Assembly (NCBI GenBank): GCA_030710605.1
Contig: CP092880.1
Coordinates: forward strand, 7,112,651 to 7,176,650
Origin: Cordylochernes scorpioides
Lineage: Eukaryota > Arthropoda > Arachnida > Pseudoscorpiones > Chernetidae
DNA: 64,000 nt
Reading direction: 5' to 3'
Part shown: piece by piece, positions 20,680 through 30,290 of the stretch
Layout: each line of letters opens with the position of its first letter
How positions within the stretch are numbered: the stretch's first letter is position 1
Notes under the pieces: generated by a model
Database searches by the model: none
What the model was told of the DNA's origin: nothing
What the model saw: only the letters and a program-made list of their open reading frames with translations
Program-made: the position numbers and the translations under genes

Positions 20680-20845
20680 TCCAATATTTCGATGGACCAA
20701 TCGTCCATCTTTTAGGAGGTTTTTGTTATGAAGCACATAGCAGGTCGCGTGCTTCAGGTAAGCCACGGACGTCTTACAAGCTTATATATATAATATATAT
20801 ATTGGGCGATAAACCATCTAATATATATATATATATATATATCCC
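20680..20845 (+). repeat. Repeat H (shared with 30900-31040)
   Basis: CAATATTTCGATGGACCAAT through GAAGCACATAGCAGGTCGCG to GGGCGATAAACCATCTAATA is repeated at 30900-31040 with a few changes. Here an AT-dinucleotide tract has expanded inside it. The apparent coding frame covers the repeat and a microsatellite and is not a gene. Confidence 0.6.
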
Positions 20846-20902
20846 TATATATATAAAAGTCAGTGTATGTATGTATGTATGTATGTATGTATGTATGTAT
20901 AT
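20818..20902. repeat. (TA)n and (GTAT)n microsatellites
   Basis: An AT run at about 20820-20842, then ATATATATAAAAGTCAGT, then a perfect (GTAT)n run from about 20867 to 20902. 20903-21250 is unassigned. It includes CGCTCGCAAGCAGCGCCTCTAGCGG, with no recognised element. Confidence 0.8.
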
Positions 20903-21439
20903 GGGTATCTATGTCGGCTATACACGTCCACAATACGTAACTAATCTGACTGAAATTTTAACAGTATATAGAGTAGAATCTGGAAAAACTTATAGTGAAA
21001 ATTTCAGGTCTCTATCCCGAATATTCTTCGAGTTATTTGCAAATTGCGTTGCAAATTTGCCTTTTCGCTCGCAAGCAGCGCCTCTAGCGGTGAAGATGGG
21101 AGGTGATATCAGCTGACCTAATGTACATGTAAAACGTGTTTTGACAGGACATAGAGAAAAATCTGGAAAATATATTTATCGGATTTTTAGTCAATAAAAA
21201 ATAAAATTGACAGGTTCTGGGCAAAAATAGTTGTTTTTTTTAGTCAGAAAATGATGATGACAATATTGCTGTATCATGTTTTATTATCAGATACAAAATT
21301 ATATCGGGAAAAATTCCAAAAAGCAGAGACCACGGGTGAAAGCAGTTCTTTTTTTTTTTGTACGGAGGAACAAAATTCTAACAGAAAAACATTCATTCGA
21401 GCAGAAAACAAAAGCCAGATCATCTTTCTATAAAAATAT

Positions 21440-21735
21440 CGCTTCTCAGACACAAAGTTTGGAGCGGGACGTTTCACAAGAGTGACATCCACGGCGCCAA
21501 TTTATAATTGTAACGAATAGTATTTGAAAATCAAAATAATATAATTTTCAAATATCGTTGTGAAAATGTACAATTTTATTTTTATATTTTAAAAACACAC
21601 AAAGTTTGGAGCGGGACGTTTCACAAAAGTGACATCCACGGCGCCAATTTATAATTGTAACGAATAGTATTTGAATAAAAACATTTAATCGGGTAAAACC
21701 TGGGTGTTGTCCAAGTCATTCGGCTAGTTTTAAAT
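21440..21735 (-). repeat. Retroelement R1, two inverted 5' fragments
   Basis: TTTGGAGCGGGACGTTTCAC followed by GTGACATCCACGGCGCCAAT occurs twice (about 21462 and 21607), both matching the reverse complement of 1590-1640. The second runs into a decayed head (GTAAAACCTGGGTGTTGTCC) where the 1530 copy has a perfect CCCGGG hairpin. Compensatory G-to-A decay of CpG is consistent with an older insertion. Confidence 0.65.
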
Positions 21736-21939
21736 AAAATTAAATATAAAAAAAATTAAATCAAAATAAGCCTTATTTTAAATATTTATATAATGGATTG
21801 CTATATATTCAGAATATATATAATTATTTATACATATTCTAAGGCATATCTCTTTCTGGAATGAGTCTATGTAAAGCGATATGTCTGCCTTCTGTTGGTG
21901 TTGACAGTCTATGAGATTTAAAAATAAATTTAGTGCCCA

Positions 21940-22185
21940 TACACTCATAGACAAAACTTAAGGATTAACTTAAGGTACAGCTTACACCACTCTAATGAGG
22001 ACCAACAGCCCGAAACGCGTCCGTGGTTAGCTTTTCTTGATTAATCAAGAATGGGTATTTAGCCAATTCTGGAATAATTAAAAAATCAACGAGAATAGTT
22101 TATATTTATTCCGATAGATGGCGTAAGCCATCAGCAACACTCAGTTGCACGATAAGGAGATTCCTTTTTCATAACTTAAGGATTA
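21940..22185 (-). repeat. Family D element joined to an E-type end
   Basis: It starts ACACTCATAGACAAAACTTAAGG, as in element E, then runs into ACAGCCCGAAACGCGTCCG, TGATTAATCAAGAATGGGTA and GATAGATGGCGTAAGCCATC. The same order is seen in reverse at 61063-61265. It marks the full extent of family D: an end with GCGTTTCGGGCTGTTGG, and an end with CTCCTTATCGTGCAACT. Confidence 0.55.
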
Positions 22186-22317
22186 AGTTATATTTTAAAT
22201 TATTTATCACTGAATTATTTATTTGTTTTTAATAATCTGTTGTTCTGTATGATTGGTGTGGTCTTTTGGGCTATCTAGACAGTGACATAGCTAACGAGGA
22301 AGAACCTTCATGAGATC

Positions 22318-22765
22318 ATACACCTCTATACAGAGAACAGTTTCATCACCAGTATTACAACAACAACAACAACAACAAAAAGCCTTTATTTAGGGTCACT
22401 GACCCTATACAGGATTCACCAGAGGTATGCATAAGAACAAAGCAGTGAGACAAAGGAAACAACGATATAGACAGAAGAAAAAGAAAAAAAAACAAGAGAA
22501 CGAGGGAAGCAAGAAAAACAACACAAAAAGAGTAGCAGTAAGAAAGTGAGGAGTGAGTGTCACTTGGCCTTCTTCTGAGATATGGACTTGTGGAAACCAT
22601 AAAACGCCGTAGCAATATACTTATTCTGGGTCATATTGTCAATTATTGATGGAAGCATCACCAGTATTACCATTTTACTAAATAGCAACTCTCAGGTAAA
22701 AGGACACCTCTCTCTAAAGGACACTTTTGTTCTTCAACTAAGTGTCCTTTATAGAGGTTCTACTG
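22318..22765. mobile_element. MITE with CCTCTATA ends, interrupted by a LINE tail
   Basis: The right end AAGTGTCCTTTATAGAGGTTCTACTG is followed by TA (22766-22767). The left end near 22318 reads CACCTCTATACAGAG. Excluding the LINE insertion at 22359-22655, the element is about 150 bp. A diverged relative is at about 61825-61990. The TIRs are imperfect, so the pogo-like assignment is tentative. Confidence 0.55.
22359..22655 (-). mobile_element. 5'-truncated LINE insertion with 15-bp TSD
   Basis: Flanked by perfect direct repeats CATCACCAGTATTAC (22344-22358 and 22656-22670). On the minus strand it ends with a stem (GTATAGGGTCAGTGACCCTA), AATAAAGGC and a (TTG)n tail. That is a LINE-type 3' end: hairpin, poly(A)-like signal, short simple repeat. 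The upstream 200 bp is 3' UTR and possibly the extreme ORF2 end. The intact TSD shows target-primed insertion. Confidence 0.85.
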
Positions 22766-23157
22766 TATTTCTCTTTACAATGACTCTTGCTATGACAAAC
22801 TTTTTAATTAGAAATGAATGTCAAAATGTTCTGTATGATGGTTCACAGAAATATCGCCTCTTTATTTTCGTAAATTAATTTGTTATTATTTTTTTATATT
22901 TTATCTGAAGACTCACAAATAAAATAATTAAATATGTAAATATTATCGATAAGTATTTTACTTGTCTAATTAATTATTTTACAATATATATATAGAAAAA
23001 TATAAATTAATAATTACTCTGTGAAAAATATCTATTTTATTAATATAGTTTGAGAACGCTGTATGCTATCGTCTGTTGAACTTTATATAATCTACTTTGC
23101 ATATCTGCTTTAAAAGGTTTTTAAGTCAAATTTACACAAATAGCATAAATAACAATA

Positions 23158-23377
23158 CAGTAAACTCTCCAATAACGCGATTAATGTGTTCCGTGTTGTA
23201 TGAAATCGCGTTATAGGAATTCGCGTTGTACGAAATAAAACTTGTATAACGCGAATGTTGTTAGGGTAAATTGTTTTATTTTATAACGCGTTATACGAAA
23301 ATTCGCGTTGTATAAATAAATTTGTCGCAAATTTTTTTATCGCGTTGTAAAAACTCGCGTTATAGGAGAGTCTACTG
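23158..23377. mobile_element. MITE, pogo/Tigger-type, 220 bp
   Basis: The left TIR CAGTAAACTCTCCAATAACG and the right TIR in reverse complement (CAGTAGACTCTCCTATAACG) match at 22 of the first 24 or so bases. TA flanks both ends (23156-23157, 23378-23379). The CAGTAGACTCTC start and many CGCGTTATA words are characteristic of pogo/Tigger-like elements. No transposase frame remains. Confidence 0.9.
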
Positions 23378-23469
23378 TACATTTTAATTGCTAATTCTGA
23401 AATGGAATATACCAAAATTAAGTTTAGCAAAGTTTAAAAGAAAACATTAATGAAGGAAAGTTTATTTTA

Positions 23470-23990
23470 TAAATGAAACAAACTTTTACTATCCTTACTG
23501 CGATGAAAAAAAAATATTGGGAGGGTTTAGCTCGTCAGTGGTCAAATTTATATTTAACACAAAGCAATAGCGCTCCATATATATATAAAATGAAAGGATT
23601 TAAAAGCACGAATGTTTATTTTATACATAATACAAACTTCTACTGTCCTTACTGCGATGAAAAAATGTATTGGGAAGGCTTGGTTCATCAGTGGTGAACT
23701 CTCCAGCGGTTACGCCAATTTAATCCACCAGAATTTGAATTTGAATGTAATTCTACTGTCCTATATATAAGCTTATGTCCATAGTTTTCTTGAAAACCAT
23801 TTCTGAGATTCCATTCTTCAGTGCTGCATATATAAGTAGAATCGTCCAATACAGTATTAGAGCTCTGAGAAGCGGTCTGGTGGATTAAATTGGCGAAACT
23901 GCTGGGAGGGTTCACCACTGATGAGCCAAGCCCTCCCAATATTTTATCATCGCAGTAAGGACAGTAGAAGTTTGTGTTGTGTATAAAAGA
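23470..23990. repeat. Two fold-back C copies, head to head
   Basis: A plus-strand pair of core fragments (about 23480-23550 and 23630-23720) faces a minus-strand copy (about 23740-23990) that has the complete core GGGAGGGTTCACCACTGATGAG. The arm text AAAGCACGAATGTTT is present between them. Open frames in these copies repeat at other C copies and lack domains. Confidence 0.65.
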
Positions 23991-24032
23991 AACATTCGTG
24001 CTATTAAATTTCTATTTATCTACATTCTTGAC

Positions 24033-24634
24033 CTTTTTTTCCCCCATCCCTAGTACACGTGGTACAGGCCATGGTAATCATGGTGGGTAGAAGTAGGCGA
24101 CTGCTTTTACTGTAAGTGCACCACATGTCTACACATGTGAGAAGCAGTTCGACTTTGCACTTACAAATGTGCCAGAGCCCCGTTTAGTTACTTGCACTCG
24201 CTGGTGGGGTTGGATGTTTACAAGAATCGGGGATCATTGGAGCATTTTTTAAAATACACCTATCCCCCGATTTACACGGTAGATACGTTCCTGAGAAAAA
24301 CGTGTAAATCGGGGGATAGGTGTACACAGAAATAAAAATAAAATGCATTGACAGGTTAAAATATGTAGTCAGCACATAAGCTCGGGATTCCTCGTGAGAT
24401 GTGTACACAGCGCATGTGTTCAATCACAGTAGCATTTAGTATAGTGCGATAAAAAAAAAACAACAAAAAAAAACTTATTTGGAAAACCGTGTAAAAGCGA
24501 AAACGTGTAAAACAAGTACCGTGTAAATCGGGGGGTAGGTGTATATATATCAGAAAAAAGTGCCCAATGCGGGAATCGAACCCTGGTCGTAGCGATCGAA
24601 AACCAACGGTTTAGACCATCCTTCCACCGACCCC
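24033..24634 (-). repeat. SINE-A interrupted by a MITE
   Basis: The minus strand reads GGGGTCGGTGGAAGGATGG, A-box, GGGTTCGATTCCCGCATTGG (clean B-box), then is interrupted at 24541-24257, and resumes with GATTCTTG / ACCCCACCAGCGAGTGCAAG, CACATGTGTAGACATGTGG and GTACTAGGGATG. The split falls inside the CCCCCGATT word, which also occurs in the MITE TIR. Confidence 0.8.
24257..24541. mobile_element. MITE, TIR CACCTATCCCCC, inside SINE-A
   Basis: A 285-bp element with TA flanks. The left TIR is CACCTATCCCCCGATTTACA; the right TIR has one G insertion or substitution (CGGGGGGTAGGTG). A complete inner hairpin of 66 bp (24257-24322) at the left means the first 66 bp alone already form a TIR pair. That could be an internal rearrangement or a second-end capture. 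The rest matches the 19759-20030 element. Confidence 0.85.
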
Positions 24635-24837
24635 ATTGATCTTCTAACTATCAATAGACATAGAATTTGGAAAACTGATAGATTTAACAATAAGAGCCTA
24701 AATATAATTACTCTCACACAAATGAAAATTCTCAAAATGATAATATAGTTTTACTGAATATAGTTTTACTGAATCTATTCATATCTACAAGGTTCTTTAA
24801 ATTACATAGGAGAATAATTTTTAACGCTTTGCTAAAT

Positions 24838-24965
24838 TAAGAAAAAAGACATCTCCTTATCGTGCAACTGAAAGTTACTGATGGCTTACGCCATTTATCG
24901 GACTAAATATCATTTAGATCAGTTCAACTTTCAGTTACACAATAAGGAGATGCCTTTTTCTCAAT
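24838..24965. repeat. Family D, short palindromic copy
   Basis: CATCTCCTTATCGTGCAACT at the left is inverted as AGTTACACAATAAGGAGATG at the right, with only about 80 bp between. It is a compact fold-back version of the D element. Confidence 0.65.
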
Positions 24966-25039
24966 TTATGCATCATATCCCAGTACAATATCACATTTGT
25001 ACTATTTTTCCGCTTTGCCAAATGTTTTAATTCGCTCTT

Positions 25040-25150
25040 GACGAGAACAAAAGATTTTTGTCGAAACGTCGAGATAATAAAAAAAGATTTACTGACCCAA
25101 GTAACTTTAATTTGAAGAACTATGAATGCCGGCCAGGCAGCCTCTATCTT
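25040..25150 (-). repeat. SINE-G-related arm
   Basis: CGAGAACAAAAGATTTTTGTCG then GATTTACTGACCC and ATGAATGCCGGCCAGGCAGCC. The reverse complement recurs at 30455-30560 and partly at 13861 and 14240. It is short, and its element boundaries are uncertain. Confidence 0.45.
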
Positions 25151-25324
25151 TGCGATCTACAAGGTTATCCCAAAAGTTAACACTTAAAAAAAAATGAAAT
25201 ACCAATATTATTCGCCGTTATGTATAATGTCTTTGTACTATGTATAAAGTAATTGTATTATGTATTCCTGCCGTAATAATATAATTCGCCGTTATGTATA
25301 ATGTCTTTGTATTATGTATAAAGT

Positions 25325-25636
25325 TTTTTTTTTTTTTTGCTTATCCCTAGTACACGTGGTACAGGCCATGATAATCATGGTGGGTAGTTAGCGACTGCTT
25401 ATTACTGTAAGCGCACCACATGTCTGCACATGTTAAAGCAGTTCGACTTTGCACTTACAAATGTGCCAGAGCCCCGTTTGGTTACTTGCACTCACTGGTG
25501 GGGTTGGACTTTTGCAAGAATCGGGGGGCCATTGGAGCAATTTTTTTTTAACAGAAAAAAGTGTCCAATGTGGGAATCGAACCCGGGTCGTAGTGGTCGA
25601 AAACCAAACGGTTTAACCAGCCTTCCACCGACCCCC
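25325..25636 (-). repeat. SINE-A, full-length copy
   Basis: Poly-A/GCAAAAA end at about 25325-25340 on the minus strand. B-box GGGTTCGATTCCCACATTGG and head GGGGGTCGGTGGAAGGCTGG are intact. It is inserted in the TIR element that spans 25150-26130. Confidence 0.8.
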
Positions 25637-25998
25637 ATGTATAAAGTAATTGTATTATGTATTCGCCGTAATAATATAATTCGCCGTTATATATAATGTC
25701 TTTGTATTATGTATAAAGTAATTGTATTATGTATTCGCCGTAATAATATTGCCACGTGGAAAATTAGGGAAAACCAACTTCGGAAATATCTTTATTTACG
25801 GGATTTTGCTAACCAGACCAACTTCAGGATAAGACAGACATTTATTTCAGGCAAGAACAAACTATGAAAGGTAAACAAAAGATAAGCCACGAGGGAAATT
25901 TACAGAGTAGCAAAATATAAACATAAAAAAATGACCACTGTGTTAATAAAAAATAATAAAATTAATAAATACTTTGTTAAAATATTATTCACCCAAGA

Positions 25999-26078
25999 TA
26001 GTGGACATTGCTGCTGCTGTGATATAGATGCATGGAGACATCTGAGACTCTTCTTTGGACACAACAACAACAACAATA
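25999..26078 (+). pseudogene. LINE extreme 3' end with (CAA)n tail
   Basis: ATAGTGGACATTGCTGCTGC, GATGCATGGAGACATCTGAG, CTCTTCTTTGGACA then (CAA)n. The same words form the 118-bp tandem unit at 63078-63665 (minus strand) and recur at 40655-40745. This is the last few codons, stop, short 3' UTR and tail of that LINE. Confidence 0.7.
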
Positions 26079-26229
26079 TAATTCGCCAATTAATAAGAAA
26101 AAAAAACGACTTTTGGAACAACCTTATATGTTGATGTAGGGTGTGAATTGTCAAGAAGGAAGGTCACACCAGGATCTACTTTCTTGTCCCACAAGAACTT
26201 CCATTGAGATGTTGGAGGTCGGATTTCTG

Positions 26230-26571
26230 CCAGGTCGGGTTGTTGTTTAGTTGGTGCATCGAACTCTTTCATATTCTGGCCAGGGTCCAATCACTGTTAC
26301 TTGATATTGGAAATACAAGATTGTTCCAAAGTTCGTAAGCATATCGTAGCAAAGTATTTATTATTTTATTATCATAGTATCATTTTTTTATAGAACGATG
26401 ATTGATAATTGTTGATGTATCGAACTCTTTCATATTTTGGCCAGGGTCCAATCACTGTTGCTTGATATTGGAAATACAAGATGGTTCCAAAGTTGGTAAA
26501 CATATCGTAGCAAAGTATTCATTATTTTATTATCAGAGTTTCATTTTTTATAGAATGATGATTGACAATTT
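26230..26571 (+). repeat. ~165-bp duplicate repeat
   Basis: GCATCGAACTCTTTCATATT and GTATCGAACTCTTTCATATT (about 26256 and 26417) begin two units. Both contain GGCCAGGGTCCAATCACTGT, GATATTGGAAATACAAGAT and CATATCGTAGCAAAGTATT. Identity is about 93% by eye. Function unknown. Confidence 0.7.
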
Positions 26572-26745
26572 TACCGAAAATGTTTCTTTTGAACGAAAAT
26601 AATCAGAGATTATTAAATAAGGAGAAATAATCGTTATTTCTACTTAAAATAAATTACGATTTTTCGTTCAAAAGAAACATTAGACGCAAAATCGTCAATT
26701 GTTGTTCTACAATCATAAGCCGAATTATATTGTATTATCATTTTT
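26572..26745 (-). repeat. Family F body (SINE-G 3' part)
   Basis: AATAATCGTTATTTCTACTT, ATTACGATTTTTCGTTCAAA, AGAAACATTAGACGC and ACAATCATAAGCCGAATTAT match 13990-14130. Confidence 0.6.
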
Positions 26746-26793
26746 TATGTTTATATTTTGCTATTATGTAAACTTCCCTCATTACTTATCTTT

Positions 26794-26940
26794 ACGGGGC
26801 TCTGGCACATTTGTAAGTGCAAAGTCGAACTGCTTTTCACATGTGTAGACATGCGGTGTACTTACAGTAAAAGCAGTTGTCTACTTCTACCCACCATGAT
26901 TACCATGGCCTGTATTTCATGTACTAGGGATAAGCAAAAA
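26794..26940 (+). mobile_element. SINE-A, 5'-truncated, with 13-bp TSD
   Basis: The 3' 147 bp of SINE-A, from CGGGGCTCTGGCAC to GATAAGCAAAAA, flanked by ATTACTTATCTTT (26781-26793 and 26941-26953). The perfect TSD and A-rich end show LINE-machinery insertion, and 5' truncation is the usual outcome. Confidence 0.85.
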
Positions 26941-27220
26941 ATTACTTATCTTTTGTTTATTATTCATAGTTTGCTCTTGCCTTAAATAAACTGCTGTGTC
27001 ATCCTGAAATTTGTCTTTCCTAATTTTCCACATGGCACTATTATGATTTATATTTTGCAAGTATTAACGAACTTTTGAGACAACCTTGTAATTCTGAAAC
27101 ATGGCCTACCTGCTGATTGGGCCACCTTTGATATAGAACATCAGAGATTGAATCATTCTTCTATAAGAATTCTGTTATAATTTTACAAAGGTTACCAATA
27201 TTACCAAGGGTGTCTTAAAA

Positions 27221-27325
27221 CAAAGCAATAACGCGCCATCTATACATATAAAATAAAAGGATTTAAAAGCGCGAATGTTTCTTTTAAATCCTTTTATTTT
27301 ATATGTATAGATGGCGCGTTATTTC
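27221..27325. repeat. Near-perfect ~52-bp-arm palindrome (family C ends)
   Basis: The left arm AAACAAAGCAATAACGCGCC ... AAAAGGATTTAAAAG and its reverse complement surround an 11-bp centre CGCGAATGTTT. The arms differ by two or so bases at the outer edge. The arm is the outer end of family C, so this is a C element reduced to its two ends. Confidence 0.85.
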
Positions 27326-27394
27326 TTTGTGTTAATTTATTCCTAATGGCCTTGTCTTTATAGTTTGCTAAAGAGCATTGCTCGAAGCAAATAT

Positions 27395-27665
27395 TTGAAT
27401 GTAATTCTACTGTCCTATAAGCTTATGTCCATAGTTTACTTGAAAACCATTTCTAAGATTCCATCCTTCAGTGTAGCATATAAAATCAGAATGATCCAAT
27501 ACAGTATTAGAGCTCTGAGAAGCGGTCTGGTGGATTAAATTGGCGAAACCGCTGGGAGGGTTCACCACTGATGAGCCAAGCCCTCCCAATATATTTTTCA
27601 TCGCAGTAAGGACAGTGGAAGTTCGTTTTATGTATAAAAGAAACATTCGCGCTTTTAAATCCTTT
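27395..27665 (-). repeat. Fold-back C, good copy
   Basis: The minus strand runs AAAGCGCGAATGTTTCTTTT, CCTTACTGCGATGAAAAATA, GGGAGGGCTTGGCTCATCAG, the core, ATTTTATATGCTACACTGAAG and GACATAAGCTTATAGGACAG. This is the clearest internal order for the family. The 79-codon frame across it is incidental. Confidence 0.7.
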
Positions 27666-27852
27666 TATTTTATATGTTGTCTTAAAAGTTCGTAAACATA
27701 TTATGATTAGAGAAAATAAAAAGATAGAGAAAAGCGTGTTCAAACCAGGGACATCAGGTTCTAAAGTTTAAAGCTTTGGCAGCTAGGCTATTTTGTCTTA
27801 CTATATAATAATTTAAAGAAGAATTATAATATTTACAAATTTAAATTTACAG

Positions 27853-27982
27853 CTTGGGAGTCTTCCCCACCGTACAAGTGTCCTTTTCCAGGCGATGAGC
27901 AGGTCCTCAATTCCATCACCCAGCCCTACCTGCACGAAGGGTTTACAAACTTTTGGGACAAACTTGGTAATATTTTTCCTTA
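27853..27982 (+). CDS. Possible terminal coding exon, unknown protein
   Basis: After an acceptor-like AATTTAAATTTACAG the sequence is suddenly GC-balanced. It reads WESSPPYKCPFPGDEQVLNS then ITQPYLHEGFTNFWDKLG, ending at a TAG at about 27980. A GTAATA inside the last codons could be a donor, but the next acceptor-like site is only 17 bp on, so I favour a terminal exon or an exon fragment. Composition and the aromatic/proline-rich sequence look like real protein. I do not recognise the family. The next 170 bp (to about 28150) is also GC-richer but has stops in every frame. Confidence 0.35.
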
Positions 27983-28149
27983 GAAAGAGGCGAGATTGAG
28001 GAAATCTGTTCCCACCACCAAGTGTCTCCGCGGCTCACCAAGTGGCCTCCACAAGAGAAGTCAATTGCTGTGATCCCCTCGAAATAACATGGCCTCTTGA
28101 GCGGTTATTCCTGGACTGGCCGCTACCTTAGTTTGGCGGGCTTCCTCCA

Positions 28150-28830
28150 GACCTGTCAGCCATCGACACAAGCTAATGCTCTAAAACTCCATCAAAAACA
28201 AATTTCACGTGAATAATACAACAACAAATATTTATTAAGACTTTTTGGTCTTATACAGATTCTCCAAGTAGAACAGAATATAGGAAGAGGTCAAGGTACG
28301 AATGGTTAAAACCCTCGATTCCTAACAGCAACCGACACAAGCTAATGCTATAAAACTCCATCAAAAGACAAATTTCACTTGAATAATACAACAAAAATCT
28401 TTATTAAGACTTTTTGGTCTTATACAGATTCTCCAAGTAGAACAGAATATAGGAAGATGTCACAGGACGTGTGGTTAAAACCCTCGATTCCTGACAGCCA
28501 CCGACACAAGCTGATGCTATAAAACTCCATCAAAAACAAATTTCACGTGAATAATACAACAAAAAATATTTATTAAGACGTTTTGGTCTTATACAGATTC
28601 TCCGAGTAGAACAGAGTATAGGAAGAGATCACTGGACGAATGTTTGAAACCCTCGATTCCTGACAGCAACCGACACAAGCTGATGCTATAAAACTCCATC
28701 AAAAAACAAATTTCACTTGAATAATACAACAGAAAATCTTTATTAAGACTTTTTGGTCTTATACAGATTCTCCAAGTAGAACAGAATATAGGAAGAGGTC
28801 AAGGTACGAGTGGTTAAAACCCTCGATTCC
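28150..28830. repeat. 169/170-bp composite tandem array (LINE tail plus SINE-B head)
   Basis: Four units, with CGACACAAGCTAATGCT or its variant at about 28163, 28333, 28502 and 28671. Each unit contains a minus-strand LINE-type tail (CTTTATTAAGACTTTTTGGTCTTATACAG preceded by CAACAA) followed by a SINE-B-like head (GGTACGAATGGTTAAAACCCTCGATTCC). The last unit flows into a complete SINE-B at 28797-28980. The unit is thus a chimera of two transposon pieces. Confidence 0.8.
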
Positions 28831-29155
28831 TTACAGCCATGAACCAGGATTGAATCCCTCAATGAACATTTTGTTTAATATGTGAATAACATTTACATAT
28901 TATCTTCATTGTTGTAAATATCATAAACTAGGTTGTTCTTTTTGAGCGGTACCTTGTAAAGTTAATTTGGAACAGTGTAATACAAAGGTCAGTGGACGAG
29001 TGGGTAACACTCTCAATTCCCGACAGCCATGAACCCGGTTCATCATTTTTTTAAATATATGAATAACCTTCATATATTATCCATTGTTGTAAATATCATA
29101 AACTAGGTTGTTCTTTTTGAGCGATACATAATAAAGTTAATTTATAACCAGGAGG
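28797..29155 (+). repeat. Two consecutive SINE-B copies
   Basis: The first (28797-28980) has head GTCAAGGTACGAGTGG and B-box-like GGATTGAATCCC. The second (28988-29155) has head GTCAGTGGACGAGTGGGTAA, but the B-box is broken (CCCGGTTCATC). Both end with TAGGTTGTTCTTTTTGAGCG and TAAAGTTAATTT. Confidence 0.75.
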
Positions 29156-29224
29156 GTATAGAAAATACAAATATTAAGGCACGGATGTTTCTTTTGAACA
29201 TAAAACAAACTTTTTTTCTACTAT

Positions 29225-29372
29225 GAAAAAGGCATCTCCTTATCGTGCAACTGAAAGTTGCTGATGGCTTGCGTCATCTATCGGAATAAATATCAACTAT
29301 TCTCGTTGATTTTTAATTATTTCAGAATTGGCTAAATACCCATTCTTGATTAATCAAGAAAAGTTAACCACT
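29225..29372 (+). repeat. Family D, plus-strand copy
   Basis: GGCATCTCCTTATCGTGCAAC, TTGCTGATGGCTTGCG, TCATCTATCGGAATAAATAT, AGAATTGGCTAAATACCCAT and TTGATTAATCAAGAAAAG. The outer GCGTTTCGGGCTG end is missing. Confidence 0.65.
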
Positions 29373-29374
29373 TT

Positions 29375-29855
29375 TTTTCTACAGTTCTTACTGTGATTAA
29401 AAAATTATTGGAAAGGCTTGGCTCATCAGGTGGTAAACCCTCCAAGCGATTTCGTCAATTTAATCTATCATTTATCTAATGTAACGTTTCCTATTTAGAA
29501 ATAATGGATATTCACAATACTCTGTGTTTTAATATTTAATTTAACTACACCAAGGTTACGATGCACTAGCGCGCCATCTGTTATCAAATTATAAAACTAT
29601 TTTAGAGGCGTAATATTCATTTTAAAATAAAACAATTTCTACTGTCCTTACTGCGATGGTAAAAATTAAAGGGAGGGCCTGGCTCATCAGTGGTGAACCC
29701 TCCCAGCGGTTTCACCAGTTTAATCTACCATACCGCTGTTATATTGCATTTTTGGAACTTCCTTTGATAGTTGACTGTTGTAAGACTCTTGGAATGGGTA
29801 TTTTAGAAGAACTATGGACATAAGCTTTTAGGACAGCAGAATTAAATATAATTAT
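29375..29855 (+). repeat. Fold-back C, two diverged copies
   Basis: Cores lie at about 29405-29465 (decayed) and 29650-29730 (GGGAGGGCCTGGCTCATCAG). The second is flanked by GATGCACTAGCGCGCCATCTG and by CTATGGACATAAGCTTTTAGG. A further copy is at 30640-30850. Confidence 0.6.
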
Positions 29856-29866
29856 AAATATATAAT

Positions 29867-30290
29867 ATGCTTCGAACACCAAGGTTAACTATAATTTTAT
29901 TTATTTCATCTCAAATAAAGGGCGTGACAACAGCCTACAAGACTGAAGATATAGCAATAGTACTTGCAACAATGGGCTTTACTGAGAACTCTGTGAAGAG
30001 ACTTCATAGACAATCAACTAAAAGGCCAATGAATATAGTACTGGTTGAATTACCGAAAAATGAACATAACAAGAAAATTTACGGAATAACTGAACTTCTC
30101 TATCAGAAAATTGCAGTAGAATATTTCAGAACAACAAACCGTGTGACTCAATGCTTCAACTGCCAGGGTTTCGGGCACGGTCAACTTAACTGCTTCCTGA
30201 AACAAACTTATACTAAATTACCAAAGGAAAAGTACAATGTTGCCGACTGCCTAACTATGAAGAAAAATCAAAGAATAACAAATATATTTT
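29867..30290 (+). pseudogene. Non-LTR retrotransposon ORF1 (Gag-like) fragment
   Basis: The 186-codon frame begins with about 140 residues of ORF1. TEDIAIVLATMGF and NIVLVELPKNEHNKKIYGI match the pattern before the zinc knuckle in Jockey/X-element-type nucleic-acid-binding ORF1 proteins (PRE_C2HC-like). The knuckle CFNCQGFGHGQLNC (residues 96-109, C-x2-C-x4-H-x4-C) is complete. Normally two or three knuckles follow. Here the frame passes into an unrelated family F repeat at about 30290, so the rest of ORF1 and all of ORF2 are gone. The start is probably also truncated. Role in the intact element: binding of the element RNA. Confidence 0.8.

Larger units (their letters stand above)
25150..26130. 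mobile_element. TIR element with CAAGGTTNTCCCAAAAGTT ends
   Basis: The left end is ACAAGGTTATCCCAAAAGTT (about 25151); the right end, ACTTTTGGAACAACCTTATA (about 26109-26128), is its inverted counterpart. The interior repeats TTCGCCGTTATGTATAATGT and AAAGTAATTGTATTATGTAT three or four times. It hosts SINE-A (25325-25636) and a LINE tail (about 25999-26075). A second copy is at 36064-36770 and single ends are at about 27066-27090. Mariner-like by TA-rich ends; no transposase. Confidence 0.6.

Noticed and set aside
22355-22615. 86-codon minus-strand ORF rich in Phe/Leu/Ser
   Set aside because: It lies in a LINE 3' UTR and the translated (TTG)n tail. The hydrophobic look comes from T-rich DNA.
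24550-24634. tRNA-like sequence with good B-box and partial A-box
   Set aside because: It is the head of SINE-A. The acceptor and anticodon stems do not pair as in a real tRNA, and the same head recurs with the SINE body.
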